This document shows, piece after piece, positions 26,541 to 35,987 of a DNA stretch of 64,000 bases; position 1 is the first letter of the stretch, and each line of letters opens with the position of its first letter. A program made the translations under genes and the position numbers. The stretch spans positions 378,294-442,293 of the forward strand of contig JADKID010000016.1 in assembly GCA_016721425.1 (NCBI GenBank), written 5' to 3'. The stretch is from Bryobacterales bacterium (GTDB lineage: Bacteria; Acidobacteriota; Terriglobia; Bryobacterales; Bryobacteraceae). The notes under the pieces are model-generated. The model did no database searches. It saw only the letters and a list, made by a program, of their open reading frames with translations, and was not told the origin of the DNA.

Positions 26541-26810
26541 CTACATGGTGACGCCAAGACCTGCACTCCGCAATGCCGCCTCATTCGGCCCCTCGCCAGT
26601 GCAGCAACCTGCAAGCTTTCCATTAATCACCACAGCAGGGACTGTCTTAACACCGTACTGCCTTGCTTTTGCTGCGACGTCGGGCTTGTTCATGTCAAGC
26701 ACCTCGACCTCACACGACGAGCCGCCAATCCGCTGCACCAGGTTTGCCGTTTCAGCACACGCCGGGCACCCGGCGCTAAACACTTCTACTTTGCGTTTGT
26801 TCGCAGTCAT
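26541..26810 (-). CDS. Small thioredoxin/glutaredoxin-like protein
   Basis: 89 aa from the ATG at 26810, coupled to the previous stop (ATGA). Cytoplasmic thioredoxin fold: VEVFSAGCPACAET with active CPAC, VLDMN, and cis-Pro segment GVKTVPAVVINGK, then a CCTGEGP near the end. It follows a MerC-like transporter and a MerR regulator, so it probably accepts or reduces mercury or another soft metal on entry to the cytoplasm. Confidence 0.8.
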   Translation of the reverse strand: MTANKRKVEVFSAGCPACAETANLVQRIGGSSCEVEVLDMNKPDVAAKARQYGVKTVPAVVINGKLAGCCTGEGPNEAALRSAGLGVTM

Positions 26811-27571
26811 GATGATTTCTCCGTAGCGTTCAACTGTACAAACTCCGTGCCCGAAGGAGCGCATCGCGGGCACCTGCGTGCCACGGGCACCGGCCAGCTA
26901 TTCCAGAGCGAGGAACTGATCAGGAGTCCCGCGCCCACGTAGAGGACGACGTTCGACTCCAGCGAGAACTTCCCCCATAGAATGAGGATCGCGGCAATCA
27001 GCCCAAGAACAGACGGGCCGTATCCGCGGCGCGATCTCGCTCGATAGGCGAGAACAACGACTGAGAAGAACAGAAATAGCGAGGTGAGAGGCAACAGGTA
27101 GGCCGATGAAAGGAGGAAGCCACATCCCAGCGTAGATAGTACGCCGGCATACACTGGCCAGCACGCCGGACAGCCTCCGAAGGGGAGCAGGCTCAAAACG
27201 ACACCGGGAGCTGCGACGAAGCTCCGCTTCCACATGCCAGTATTCTTCGCCGGAGCAGTCCTCAGAGTTGCCCGGCGAAAAGAGGCTTCGATGAGCTCCA
27301 CGGCAGGAGATCCGGAGTAGCGCCCCTCGACGGAGGCATAGAGTCGACAGCAGGAAACGCCTTCCGTCGGGTTCTCGCCCTCTACATCGAGCCCGTCTAC
27401 GAGCACGCTGGGGGAACCGAAGCGAGCGACGTATGCAGGGCTGGCCGGTGAGGATCGTTCCCAGTCCGTCCACTTCGCTTCGAGTTTGGCCGCCGCGAAC
27501 GCCTGTAAAAGGTTTGCTCGCGTCGCCGCTACATTCGGGCAGCCCGCATCGTAGATCAGCTCAACTCTCAT
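26807..27571 (-). CDS. MerC-like membrane protein with N-terminal thioredoxin-like domain
   Basis: 254 aa from the ATG at 27571 (AAGGAGG upstream, overlapping the regulator stop as ATGA). Residues 1-90 are a thioredoxin-like domain (ELIYDAGCPNVAATR, SPSVLVDGLDVEG) with CC near 80. Residues 120-235 hold four membrane helices with the soft-metal pair GGCPACWPVYAG and a further C in LGCGF, as in MerC/MerT-type importers. A C-terminal RCPRC follows. The fusion of a capture domain to the pore is a sensible way to pass Hg(II) along. Specific metal is inferred from family resemblance. Confidence 0.65.
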   Translation of the reverse strand: MRVELIYDAGCPNVAATRANLLQAFAAAKLEAKWTDWERSSPASPAYVARFGSPSVLVDGLDVEGENPTEGVSCCRLYASVEGRYSGSPAVELIEASFRRATLRTAPAKNTGMWKRSFVAAPGVVLSLLPFGGCPACWPVYAGVLSTLGCGFLLSSAYLLPLTSLFLFFSVVVLAYRARSRRGYGPSVLGLIAAILILWGKFSLESNVVLYVGAGLLISSSLWNSWPVPVARRCPRCAPSGTEFVQLNATEKSS

Positions 27572-27978
27572 CGCTCCTCCTTCGCGTCGATGCTTTCGAG
27601 AATCGGGCATTCATTCGCCGGCCCACAGCCTGGGCACAGTTCGCTCAGCCCTGTCAGCACCCGCTTCATGGATTCGAGAGTGCAGATCCTCTCCTCGATA
27701 TCGGCTATCTTTGCCTTCGCCAGTCGCTGTACATCCGTGCAGTCCTTGTTTGGGTCAACCTGCATCGAGAGCAGATCCCGGATTTCAGCGAGGGAAAAGC
27801 CGAGTTCCTGCGCACGCTTAATGAAGCGTACCCTCCGGACCGTCTGCTCCGGGAACATTCGGTAGCCGGAAGCGAGCCGCGGGGGTTTCGGGAGAAGCAG
27901 TTCTCGTTCGTAGTAACGAATAGTTTGGAGGTTCACTCCGCCGAGGGCCGCAACCTCGCCGATCTTCAGCGCCTTCAT
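27568..27978 (-). CDS. MerR-family soft-metal regulator
   Basis: 136 aa. HTH_MerR domain at 1-70 (KIGEVAALGGVNLQTIRYYERELLL pattern), long dimer helix, and cysteines at the positions MerR uses for Hg(II): one in NKDC near residue 80 and the pair in LCPGCGPANEC near 115-126. These three sites match MerR C82, C117 and C126, with one extra Cys. Its own promoter region carries the diagnostic over-long spacer (28006-28037). Starts the operon with the MerC-like and thioredoxin genes, each coupled by ATGA. Confidence 0.88.
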   Translation of the reverse strand: MKALKIGEVAALGGVNLQTIRYYERELLLPKPPRLASGYRMFPEQTVRRVRFIKRAQELGFSLAEIRDLLSMQVDPNKDCTDVQRLAKAKIADIEERICTLESMKRVLTGLSELCPGCGPANECPILESIDAKEER

Positions 27979-28005
27979 CCCTACTCCTTTCGTCCACCCA
28001 ATCTC

Positions 28006-28037
28006 AGGCTAGACCCTGTACCTAGGTATAGAGTCAA
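28006..28037 (-). promoter_or_regulatory. MerR-type promoter with 20-bp spacer and dyad
   Basis: Minus strand -35 TTGACT (28037-28032) and -10 TAGCCT (28011-28006) are 20 bp apart. The spacer holds a 16-of-20 palindrome, CCCTGTACC/TAGGTATAGAG (28014-28033), the typical MerR operator that the regulator untwists when metal is bound. Confidence 0.8.
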
Positions 28038-28152
28038 GGTGATTCTCGTCTCTCTTCCTACCTGATGCCGCTCAGCTCAGATATGGCGCCAGTCTGAAGG
28101 TATGCTGTGCCAATGGTTCATTGCCTCGTATACTGGCGTTTGGCAATCAAGA

Positions 28153-29442
28153 ATGCTTCAGGAAGAACGATTCAGTAAAATTGTTGAGACCTACCGCGGT
28201 GACCAGGAGTCGGTCTACAACACTTGGTTCACAAGAAGCGCCGAGCGGCTGAAAGCGTTTCGCGGTATTCGCCGGGGAGTTGGACAAGTCGTTGACGAGA
28301 TGCGCTCCGGCCGGTTTGGAAATGACTTTAGGGGCTCCTCGCTTGAGTTCGTCCTGAACTGTATCACGGAGCAAAAGCAGGTCTTTGAGGGTGCCGCGCA
28401 TGCCTTCTACTGGAAGCCGAAGCTCCGCATCCCGGACATCTACGAGAACGAAACGAACCAGCGGGCTTTCGGCCAGTTCCTGGCCAACTGTCTGTCAGCT
28501 TCGCGAGAAGACCAAATCTTGCGTGAGATCCATCATTTGGACAAGCTGAGGATCAAGGGCCTCGGTCCAGCCGCCGCCAACATCCTCTACTTCCTGCACC
28601 CCACACTGCTCCCGCCGACCAACACCGCCATGTTGAACGGCTTCAACCTTCTCTTCGACGCCAACTGCAAGTTGGGCTCTTGGGCGAGCTACCTGGACAT
28701 GCGAGACGCGGTCCTGCGAACAAACGAGCAGTTCAGGGCAGTGCTCTCCAATGGTCTCGGGGCAATCTCGGGTCTGCTATTCGAGATTGGTGCCGGGAAG
28801 TTGGTGCTCGAAGAGAATGCGCATCTGGTTCTCGAAATAGAGAGGGCGAAACTAGAAGGTCTGCGCCGACGGCGCCACGAGCAGGTGCTGGACGACTTGG
28901 CCCAAGATCAAACTCACACGCAGATGCAGTATCTGCTCTGCAGGATCGGCAGCTCTCTAGGCTATGAGGTCTGTGTGGCAAGCAACGACCGCAACCGGTC
29001 CTTTAATGGCAACTACCTCTCGCAATTGTGTCGGCCGTGTATGCCTAGTCTTGGCCTCGCTCAAGACGTCGCAGGTACCATCGAACTGATCGACGTCCTC
29101 TGGCTCGAAAAAGAAACGCACCGGATAGTCAGCGCGTTTGAAGTTGAGAAGAGCACTTCCATCTACTCGGGGATCCTGAGACTCAGCGACCTGGCCCTCG
29201 CCCTCCCGGACCACGAGACGAAACTGTGTCTAGTGGTGCCGGACGTTCGCGAAAAGGAAGTGATTGCCCAGCTCAAACGGCCCTCCTTCGTCAATGTTAA
29301 CCGGACGCAGCCTTCCTACTTACTCTTTTCAGATCTCGCACAGCATTGTGATGCGATCTGCCGATTCGGCGCGGATCACCGAGTCCTGGACAAGATCGCG
29401 AAGACAGTTCAGGTTCTCGCCGAAAACGATCGGTTCGTATGA
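28153..29442 (+). CDS. Putative restriction-type endonuclease with HhH-like domain
   Basis: 429 aa from the ATG at 28153; an in-frame start at 28102 is also open. A TATACT -10-like box at 28129-28134 fits a short leader before 28153. The middle (about 140-185) has the DNA-binding hairpin pattern GLGPAAANILYFLHP. The C-terminal 180 residues look like a PD-(D/E)xK nuclease: YLLCRIGSSLGYEV, LIDVLWLE, then AFEVEKSTSIYSGILRLSDL, where D and E-x-E/K could form the active site, and a closing RPSF strand. No partner methylase is next to it. A stand-alone DNA-targeting defence or repair nuclease is plausible; the biological role is unknown. Confidence 0.55.
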   Translation: MLQEERFSKIVETYRGDQESVYNTWFTRSAERLKAFRGIRRGVGQVVDEMRSGRFGNDFRGSSLEFVLNCITEQKQVFEGAAHAFYWKPKLRIPDIYENETNQRAFGQFLANCLSASREDQILREIHHLDKLRIKGLGPAAANILYFLHPTLLPPTNTAMLNGFNLLFDANCKLGSWASYLDMRDAVLRTNEQFRAVLSNGLGAISGLLFEIGAGKLVLEENAHLVLEIERAKLEGLRRRRHEQVLDDLAQDQTHTQMQYLLCRIGSSLGYEVCVASNDRNRSFNGNYLSQLCRPCMPSLGLAQDVAGTIELIDVLWLEKETHRIVSAFEVEKSTSIYSGILRLSDLALALPDHETKLCLVVPDVREKEVIAQLKRPSFVNVNRTQPSYLLFSDLAQHCDAICRFGADHRVLDKIAKTVQVLAENDRFV

Positions 29443-29598
29443 GTGTCTGGGACGCTGATCGCGTTGCCTTCTGGCAACTCGGAAGAGCCGGGATCCGGCG
29501 GCACCGAATGCCAGCCGAGCTCGAGCTGAAACTCCGTGTCGAACAGCCCTGGAATACCTGTCCGCCAATGACAGCAAGAGGGACCGACACTTTTGCCT

Positions 29599-30969
29599 TC
29601 AATCTTCTTTGCGGAGATTGAACTTCTCCATGCGATAGATCAGCATCTTGCGGCTGATGTCGAGGCATTCGGCGGCCTTCGTCTGATTCCAGTTAAATCG
29701 CTGCAGAGCCCGGAGAACGAGTTCGCGCTCTACCGCCTCGATGCTGATCCCCTCTGGTGGCAACTCCAGTTGAATCGCCTCCATCGCCGGCCGCTCGCGC
29801 ACCAGGAAATCAGGTAGATCTGAAACGGTCACCTCATCGCCTGGCGTAAGCACAACAAGCCGTTCCACGACGTTTTCGAGCTCGCGAACGTTGCCGGGCC
29901 ATCGATAGGTGGAGAAATACGGAAGCAGGGAGGGTGGCAGTTTCAGGCTTGGGCGGTTGAGCCGCTCCTTGAACTTCTCGAAGAAGATTGCCACCAACTC
30001 GGGGATGTCGTCGGGGCGCTCCCGCATGGGCGGAAGGGTCAATGGGATTACGGCGAGACGGTAATAGAGATCCTCCCGGAATGTGCCATCCTCCACCATC
30101 GCCTGGAGATTCCGGTGCGTCGCTGCGATGATGCGCACATTGACCTTCGTGGGAGCCGCCGCCCCTATCTTCTCAATCTCACGTTCCTGAATCAGCCGCA
30201 GAATCTTGACCTGCAACTCCAACGGCATCTCGCCGATCTCATCCAGGAACAGCGACCCCTGATCGGCCATCTCAATCTTGCCCAGCTTGTTAGCCAGCGC
30301 CCCGGTGAATGATCCCTTCGTGTGTCCGAAGAGCTCGGATTCCAGCAACTCCTTCGGGATCGCGCCGCAGTTGATTACGATGATGGGCCGGTCGCGGCGG
30401 GGGCTGTTGAAATGGATGGCTTTCGCCAGGAGTTCTTTGCCTGTGCCGGTTTCGCCGCGAATGAGCACGGTCGAGTCGCTCTGCGCGGCTCGCGAAGCGT
30501 TGTCGAGAGTCGCCAACAGGTTCTTGGCTTTGCCGATAATGTTCTCAAACCCAAACTTCCTGTCGATTGCGCTGCGAAGGTTCCTGACCTCCTCCTGAAG
30601 GCGATGATGCTCCAGTGCGCGAGAAACGATCAGCTTCAACGCATCTGAGTTTACCGGCTTGATAATGTAGTCGTACGCACCCAGGCGCATCGCTTCCACC
30701 GCCGACTCGATCGTGCCAAACGCCGTGACCACCACGACGATGACCTCCGGGTACTCCTCCTTGATCTTCTGCAGCAATCCGATGCCGGACATTCCCGGCA
30801 TCTTGAGGTCGGTGAGGACGAGGTCTTGCGGGTGTTTCGCGAGCACCTCAAGAGCCTGAATGCCATCGCTGGCCGTCGTCGCCTCGTAGCCGGCCTGCTG
30901 GAGCTTCAGTTGAGTAACGCGGCTGAGACTCTCTTCGTCGTCGACGACCAAAATCCTCTTACCAATCAT
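29599..30969 (-). CDS. NtrC-type sigma54 response regulator
   Basis: 456 aa, intact. Receiver (1-120, phospho-Asp in LVLTDLKMPGMSG), AAA+ domain with Walker A GETGTGKE, sigma54 motif GSFTGA (Ser in place of the usual Ala), Walker B LFLDEIGEMP, sensor motif PGNVRELEN, and a Fis-type HTH (QTKAAECLDISRKMLIYRM). Coupled to its kinase by ATGA. Most likely activates the sigma54 promoter at 33168 ahead of the Cu/Ag efflux operon, as ZraR-type regulators do for metal stress. Confidence 0.9.
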   Translation of the reverse strand: MIGKRILVVDDEESLSRVTQLKLQQAGYEATTASDGIQALEVLAKHPQDLVLTDLKMPGMSGIGLLQKIKEEYPEVIVVVVTAFGTIESAVEAMRLGAYDYIIKPVNSDALKLIVSRALEHHRLQEEVRNLRSAIDRKFGFENIIGKAKNLLATLDNASRAAQSDSTVLIRGETGTGKELLAKAIHFNSPRRDRPIIVINCGAIPKELLESELFGHTKGSFTGALANKLGKIEMADQGSLFLDEIGEMPLELQVKILRLIQEREIEKIGAAAPTKVNVRIIAATHRNLQAMVEDGTFREDLYYRLAVIPLTLPPMRERPDDIPELVAIFFEKFKERLNRPSLKLPPSLLPYFSTYRWPGNVRELENVVERLVVLTPGDEVTVSDLPDFLVRERPAMEAIQLELPPEGISIEAVERELVLRALQRFNWNQTKAAECLDISRKMLIYRMEKFNLRKED

Positions 30970-32153
30970 CGAAGGTCTCCTCGTGACTGCGGAAAGAACA
31001 GACTGAATGTCGTACCCCTGTCCTGGTTCCTGGTTACGGTCACGGTGCCGCCATGCTGCGTGACTATCTGATGGACCACGGACAGGCCAAGCCCGGTTCC
31101 CGTGTCTTTGGTCGTGAAGAACGGGTCGAAAATCTTGTCCAGGTTCTCCTCAGGAATTCCAGCGCCCTGATCTCTGATCTGGATCACGATGCCGTCGTCG
31201 TCTCGCTGGGTTGTAAGCCAGACATCGCCGCCATCCGGCATCGCTTGCGCGGCGTTTAGGGTCAGATTCAAGATGACTTGGGTCAACTGTTCCTCATCGC
31301 CGAGGATTCCCAGGACTCCCGGGCCGGTTTCCTTGTGAAATTTGATGCTCTTACGCGCCGAGTGACTCACCAGGTCGATCACGGAATCCAATACCTTGGA
31401 GAGATCCACTTCACGCCACTCCGGATTCCGGGGCCGTGCGAAATCGAGCAGGCTGGTCAGCAGGCGGTTCAAGCGTGAACACTCTTTGCGAATGATGCCC
31501 ACCGTCTCCTTCCTCAACTCCGGTCGATCATCGGCGACGGCGAGTACCTCGGCAGCGCCGTCGATGCTTGCCAGCGGATTGCGGATTTCGTGGGCCAAGC
31601 CCGCCGCCAGTTGACCTATGGCCGAAAGACGATCGGCCCTTTTGACCTGTTCAAAAGTATCCTGCAGTTCGCGATACACGTGGGTCAGTTTTTGCGCGGT
31701 GATCTGCAACTCAGCGCGTCGTTTGCGTTCCCGGTCCGATAGCACGCCGGTGACCAGGCCCACTGCGAGGAACATGAAGATCTCAGCGTACTGCTCGTAC
31801 GCGTAACTGTGCTCATGCCCCCACATGGTCAGTATGTGAGGAATATACAAAAGCGCGGCCAGGATGGCAGCCGCAAGCCCACCCACCCAGCCAAAGGCGA
31901 TGGCAGCGTAGACGACGGGGAGATAGTAGAGCCGCTGGAAGATGCCGTGCCACAGGCGCATGTCGCGGGGCGTCAGGTAATGGCCTGCGCTAGTGATGGC
32001 GATTCCCGCCAGCACCAGCGCAACGGCTGTCCAGTTCAGGCTTGGCCTGCTTGGTTCCATCCTCAGTATGGCCTCATCTGGCAGAGACGCATCACCGCGA
32101 GACTGAGAAGGGCGCGAATTCGACTTTGGCCGTGCGTTTGGTTGCGTCGTCAT
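30966..32153 (-). CDS. Membrane sensor histidine kinase (NtrB/ZraS-like)
   Basis: About 395 aa. The start is uncertain: ATG at 32153 has GGAAGAGGG somewhat far upstream, ATG at 32060 lies after the previous stop, GTG at 32189 has no site. Four or five membrane helices (residues about 40-145) without a large periplasmic loop, a short coiled coil, HisKA with LAHEIRNPLAS and HATPase_c with NLTLNAAQAM, DQGAGIP and GTGLGLSV. Pairs with the NtrC-type regulator. No Cys/His-rich sensor loop was seen, so the direct signal is unknown. Confidence 0.88.
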   Translation of the reverse strand: MTTQPNARPKSNSRPSQSRGDASLPDEAILRMEPSRPSLNWTAVALVLAGIAITSAGHYLTPRDMRLWHGIFQRLYYLPVVYAAIAFGWVGGLAAAILAALLYIPHILTMWGHEHSYAYEQYAEIFMFLAVGLVTGVLSDRERKRRAELQITAQKLTHVYRELQDTFEQVKRADRLSAIGQLAAGLAHEIRNPLASIDGAAEVLAVADDRPELRKETVGIIRKECSRLNRLLTSLLDFARPRNPEWREVDLSKVLDSVIDLVSHSARKSIKFHKETGPGVLGILGDEEQLTQVILNLTLNAAQAMPDGGDVWLTTQRDDDGIVIQIRDQGAGIPEENLDKIFDPFFTTKDTGTGLGLSVVHQIVTQHGGTVTVTRNQDRGTTFSLFFPQSRGDLR

Positions 32154-32919
32154 CTGCGCTTGATCCCTCTTCCATTGCCCTGCCTTCACCTAGAAACTGC
32201 GCTGCCAGCACTGCGGGAACGTATGCCTGCGTTTCGCGTGGCAGCATTCCGGACGCGGAAAGCCGCCAGAAATCGCGGTCCTGCGCTCGTTCAATCGCGC
32301 TCTGAACACGTCTCTCTCCCGCATTGTACGCGGCTAAGGTAAGAGTCCAGTCTCCAAACCTACCATAGAGAAACTTAAGGTAGCGCGCGGCGGCGCGCGT
32401 GGACTTCTCAGGGTCGGTGCGCTCGTCACGTTGGGATACGGTCAAGCCGAACGTCCTGGCCGTCTCCGGAATCAACTGCCAGATTCCGACAGCATTCTTG
32501 GGTGACTTTGCCGCCGAATCGTATCCGCTCTCGACGAGTCCGATCCAAGCCAATTCCGGAGGGAGCCCTTCCGCGCGAAAAACCCGCGCAATCATCGGGC
32601 GGTACTCCTGCAAGCGGCTCACGGATGCCCGATAGCTCTTCGCGCCCGGACCCTGAAAGTACCGAACGAAGTTCCTAATGATAGGCCGGAGCGGGCGGAT
32701 GCCGGGTGAGGGGATGGTTTCGACCGCAGATGGCGGATTCTGTAGCGCGGGCGGAGTCTCTCTGGCCCGTCGCTCTTGCTCAGCACGATCGAGGACTTCA
32801 TTCAGCACCTGTTCCCATCGAGGAATGCCCTCCGCCGCGAGCAAGCGAGGGGCGAAGGAGAACGCGAGGAGCAACAGGTTGTAAGCCAGACGAGGAATCA
32901 CCTTCGTCTTGGAGTTCAT
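32092..32919 (-). CDS. Lytic murein transglycosylase (SLT/MltD type)
   Basis: 275 aa from the ATG at 32919 (GTG at 32931 also open). Signal peptide (about 1-29), a linker, then an SLT domain: catalytic Glu in GLVESGYDSAA, KSPKNAVGIWQLIPETA, and the AYNAGE motif near 240. Cuts peptidoglycan between MurNAc and GlcNAc, for example to seat trans-envelope complexes. It precedes and overlaps the kinase gene, so it is transcribed with the two-component system and divergent from the tripartite pump it may help install. Confidence 0.85.
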   Translation of the reverse strand: MNSKTKVIPRLAYNLLLLAFSFAPRLLAAEGIPRWEQVLNEVLDRAEQERRARETPPALQNPPSAVETIPSPGIRPLRPIIRNFVRYFQGPGAKSYRASVSRLQEYRPMIARVFRAEGLPPELAWIGLVESGYDSAAKSPKNAVGIWQLIPETARTFGLTVSQRDERTDPEKSTRAAARYLKFLYGRFGDWTLTLAAYNAGERRVQSAIERAQDRDFWRLSASGMLPRETQAYVPAVLAAQFLGEGRAMEEGSSADDDATKRTAKVEFAPFSVSR

Positions 32920-33167
32920 TCTGACTACCACGTCGTCGGTAGAGCACTTCGACCACCAATTGAAACCTGGGGACTAAACGATCTCGTTCCATACGTTTGC
33001 ACATGGTTCCCATAGGCCCGAGACCTCGTGGGATGGCCGGATTGCCGAATATTGTCCAACGTGAGTCCGAGAATCTCCAATTGGCCGACCGTCAAGGAGG
33101 CTCGCGATGGGCCGAACCGGGCGCTATGCTGCGAGAAGTGAGTGGGTTAGCGGGCCACTTCGCCAGT

Positions 33168-33183
33168 TGGCACGGGGCGTGCA
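33168..33183 (+). promoter_or_regulatory. Sigma54 promoter of the Cu/Ag efflux operon
   Basis: TGGCACGGGGCGTGCA: perfect -24 TGGCACG and -12 GTGCA (4 of 5), with GG (33169-33170) and GC (33181-33182) ten bases apart. Predicted start about 25 bp before the GTG at 33220. No GGGCAC dyad upstream, so a different activator, the adjacent one encoded at 29599, probably acts here. Confidence 0.75.
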
Positions 33184-33219
33184 GTACTCGGGGCTGTGGC
33201 AACCAGGAAGGACAACACG

Positions 33220-34479
33220 GTGCGATCACCTTTGATGGGCCGGGCGCTGCTGCTCGTGCCATTCCTCGCCTCTGGGCTTTGGGCGCAAGCGGATCGAATA
33301 GAACTCAAGGACCTCCTGACCGAAGCCCTGGACAACAATCCGGAGATCGTCGCGGCGCAGAAGCGTTATGAAGCGGCCAGGCAGCGGCCGAGTCAAGTGA
33401 GTAGCCTGCCCGATCCGATGTTCTCCCCCGGCTACAACAGCAGCGGACGGCCCTGGCCGGGCGCCGGGCTTGGAACCGAGGTGACCAGCAACATTGGGGT
33501 CATGATTTCTCAAGAGATTCCATTCCCCGGGAAGCGCAAGTTGGCCGGCGACATGGCCGTCAAGGAATCGGAGGCGGAGTGGCAACAGTATCAGCAGGCG
33601 AAACTCAGCGTGGTTTCGCGACTGAAGCAGGCCTACTTCCGCCGGGCCTATGCGTTCGCGGCCGTTGACGTGTTAAGCCGGAACCTTGATCTGCTCCGAA
33701 AGTTCCTGAAGATCACCGAAGCGCGCTACTCGGTGGGCAAGGCGGCGCAGCAAGACGTCTTCAAGGCGCAAACTCAGATCTCGATCTTGGAGACCAAACG
33801 CATTCAACTCGAGCGGGAGAAGCGGGCGCGGGCAGCCGAAATCAACAGTCTGGTGAATCGCGCGCCGGGATCTCCGCTCAGCCGGCCCGCTGATCTTCAA
33901 GCGATGGATCTGCCCTCTGGACTCCAGGAACTCTATGCCTCGGCTCAGGCGAACTCACCCATGTTGCGACGAGACGAGAAGATGATCCAGCGCGCTGAAG
34001 TCGCCGTCAATATGGCGCGCAAGGAATACTATCCTGACTTCACGTTGAACGGCGGCTACTACAACATGGGCGGCATGGCCCCGATGTACATGTTCCGCGC
34101 CGACTTCAAGATCCCGCTCTACTACTTCCGAAAACAGCGTGCCGCTGTGACGGAGCAGTCGCAGAATCTGGCGCAGTCGCGGAAGACGTACGAAGCGACC
34201 AACCAGGGGCTCCACTTTCGCATTCAGGACGACTACCTGATGGCGGAGACGTCGGCGCAATTGGTCCAGGTCTACGGCAAGACTGTGATACCGCAGGCAA
34301 GCCTCGCCCTGGAGTCTTCCCTGTCATCGTATGAGACCGGCTCGGTCGATTTTCTCAGCGTCTTTATGAACTACATCACCGTCGTCGAATACCAAATGAA
34401 CTACTACGAGGAGCTGCAGAACTTCTATCTGGCCCTCGCCCGTCTCGAAGAGATGACGGGACGTCCGCTGGTCCAGTGA
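33220..34479 (+). CDS. CusC-like outer-membrane efflux factor
   Basis: 419 aa from the GTG at 33220, chosen for AGGA seven bases upstream and because it begins a signal peptide (residues 1-25); a longer frame starts at 33196. Two OEP repeats with coiled-coil helices (about 30-200 and 225-415) as in TolC/CusC, including the Met-rich loop YYNMGGMAPMYMF. It forms the trimeric outer-membrane channel for the RND pump encoded downstream. First gene of a six-gene sigma54-promoted operon. Confidence 0.88.
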   Translation: MRSPLMGRALLLVPFLASGLWAQADRIELKDLLTEALDNNPEIVAAQKRYEAARQRPSQVSSLPDPMFSPGYNSSGRPWPGAGLGTEVTSNIGVMISQEIPFPGKRKLAGDMAVKESEAEWQQYQQAKLSVVSRLKQAYFRRAYAFAAVDVLSRNLDLLRKFLKITEARYSVGKAAQQDVFKAQTQISILETKRIQLEREKRARAAEINSLVNRAPGSPLSRPADLQAMDLPSGLQELYASAQANSPMLRRDEKMIQRAEVAVNMARKEYYPDFTLNGGYYNMGGMAPMYMFRADFKIPLYYFRKQRAAVTEQSQNLAQSRKTYEATNQGLHFRIQDDYLMAETSAQLVQVYGKTVIPQASLALESSLSSYETGSVDFLSVFMNYITVVEYQMNYYEELQNFYLALARLEEMTGRPLVQ

Positions 34480-34490
34480 GGCACGATTCC

Positions 34491-35987
34491 ATGAAAGCTC
34501 TTCGCATAATCCTATTCTTTGTGCTAATCGCCATCGGGTTCGTCGGCGGCTATGGGTATGGACGTTGGTACGGCCCGCGCGAACACGCAGGAGCCTCAAC
34601 GAACAAGCCCAAGGGCTACCACTGCCCGATGCATCCTAGCTACCACTCCGACAAGCCAGGCGATTGCCCGATCTGTGGCATGAAGCTGGTGCCGGATGAT
34701 GACTCGGCTCATCCCGTCGGCGCGGCAGCCCAAAAGCCGACGGGCAAGATCCTGTATTACAAGGACCCGAAGGCGCCCGCCTTCAAGTCGGACAAGCCGG
34801 GCATCAATCCGGAAACTGGCAGCGACCTTGAGCCAGTCTACGAGAATGATCCGGCAGCGATGCCGATGGGCACCATCCGCGTGAGTCCGGAGAAGCAGCA
34901 GATGATCGGCGTCAAGTTCGCTGACGTAACCGCCGGCGCGGGCACTCACTCCTTCCGGTCCGTGGGGAAGGTCACGATGGATGAAACTCGATTCTCAAAA
35001 GTGCAAACCAGAATCGAGGGCTGGATTGAGAAGGTGTACGTCGATTTCACGGGCAAGCTGGTGGAAAAGGGCCAGCCGCTTCTGACTCTGTACAGCCCGG
35101 AAATGTTAGCCAGTCAGCAGGAGTACCTGCTTGCGATTCGAAGTCGCGAAATCATGAAGGACAGCCCGCTGGCCGGCTCGCAACAGCAGAGTGACTCGCT
35201 CCTTGCCGCAGCGCGCAAGCGCCTGGAACTCTTCTCTCTGAGCGAAGCCCAGATTGAGGAGATCACACGCGCCGGGAAGCCGCTGACGAACATCACGATC
35301 TACTCGCCCATCAGCGGTTACGTCATGATGCGCAATGCATTTCCGAAGCAGCGCATTACCCCGGAAACCGAACTCTATACTGTGGTCGACCTGAGCAAGG
35401 TTTGGATCATGGCCGACGTCTTTGAGAGCGAGGCTTCGATGATCCGGATCGGGATGCCAGCGCGCGTGAGCCTCTCGTATGGGAGTGGCAAGAAGATCAA
35501 CGGTCGGGTGAGTTACATCCAGCCTGAAGTCGATCCCACTACTCGCACATTGAAGGTCCGCATCGAGGCTGACAACCCGGATATGCAACTCAGGCCCGAC
35601 ATGTTTGTGGATGTTGACTTCAGCGTCGCCTTGTCCGCGCGCATGACGGTACCCGCAGAAGCAGTCCTGGACACCGGACTGAAAAAGACGGTCTTCGTCG
35701 ACCGCGGCAACGGCTACCTGGAGCCGCGACAGGTTGAGACCGGGGAACGTATCGGTGATCGAATCGAGATCACAAAAGGACTGGCGTCGACCGAGCGAAT
35801 CGTCATCTCAGGCAACTTCCTGATCGACTCCGAAAGCCAGTTGAAATCCTCTGCGGCGGGTATGTCAGGGCACCAGCATGGCTCAGCAGGCGGCACAGGC
35901 AAGGACTCCTCGCCATCGAGGCCGGCGGCGGGCGGGGCAATGCCAGGGATGGACATGCCGCCGGCCGGGGAGAAGAAACATGATTGA
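34491..35987 (+). CDS. CusB-like periplasmic adaptor with N-terminal metal-binding domain
   Basis: 498 aa from the ATG at 34491 (GAGG upstream; a GTG at 34476 is in frame). Membrane anchor at 6-24, a YHCPMHP...CPICGM heavy-metal-binding domain at about 43-68, a second degenerate copy near 85-120, then the adaptor core (barrel-sandwich hybrid, hairpin and beta-barrel; GWIEKVYVDFTG, SPISGYVMMRN). Tail is His/Met-rich (GHQHG, GMDMPP). Links CusA to CusC and hands Cu(I) to the pump. Overlaps cusA by 8 bp. Confidence 0.9.
   Translation: MKALRIILFFVLIAIGFVGGYGYGRWYGPREHAGASTNKPKGYHCPMHPSYHSDKPGDCPICGMKLVPDDDSAHPVGAAAQKPTGKILYYKDPKAPAFKSDKPGINPETGSDLEPVYENDPAAMPMGTIRVSPEKQQMIGVKFADVTAGAGTHSFRSVGKVTMDETRFSKVQTRIEGWIEKVYVDFTGKLVEKGQPLLTLYSPEMLASQQEYLLAIRSREIMKDSPLAGSQQQSDSLLAAARKRLELFSLSEAQIEEITRAGKPLTNITIYSPISGYVMMRNAFPKQRITPETELYTVVDLSKVWIMADVFESEASMIRIGMPARVSLSYGSGKKINGRVSYIQPEVDPTTRTLKVRIEADNPDMQLRPDMFVDVDFSVALSARMTVPAEAVLDTGLKKTVFVDRGNGYLEPRQVETGERIGDRIEITKGLASTERIVISGNFLIDSESQLKSSAAGMSGHQHGSAGGTGKDSSPSRPAAGGAMPGMDMPPAGEKKHD

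Noticed and set aside
32943..32958. Sigma54-like element before the transglycosylase gene
   Set aside because: Spacing fits but the -24 box TGGTGG is too weak to claim alone.
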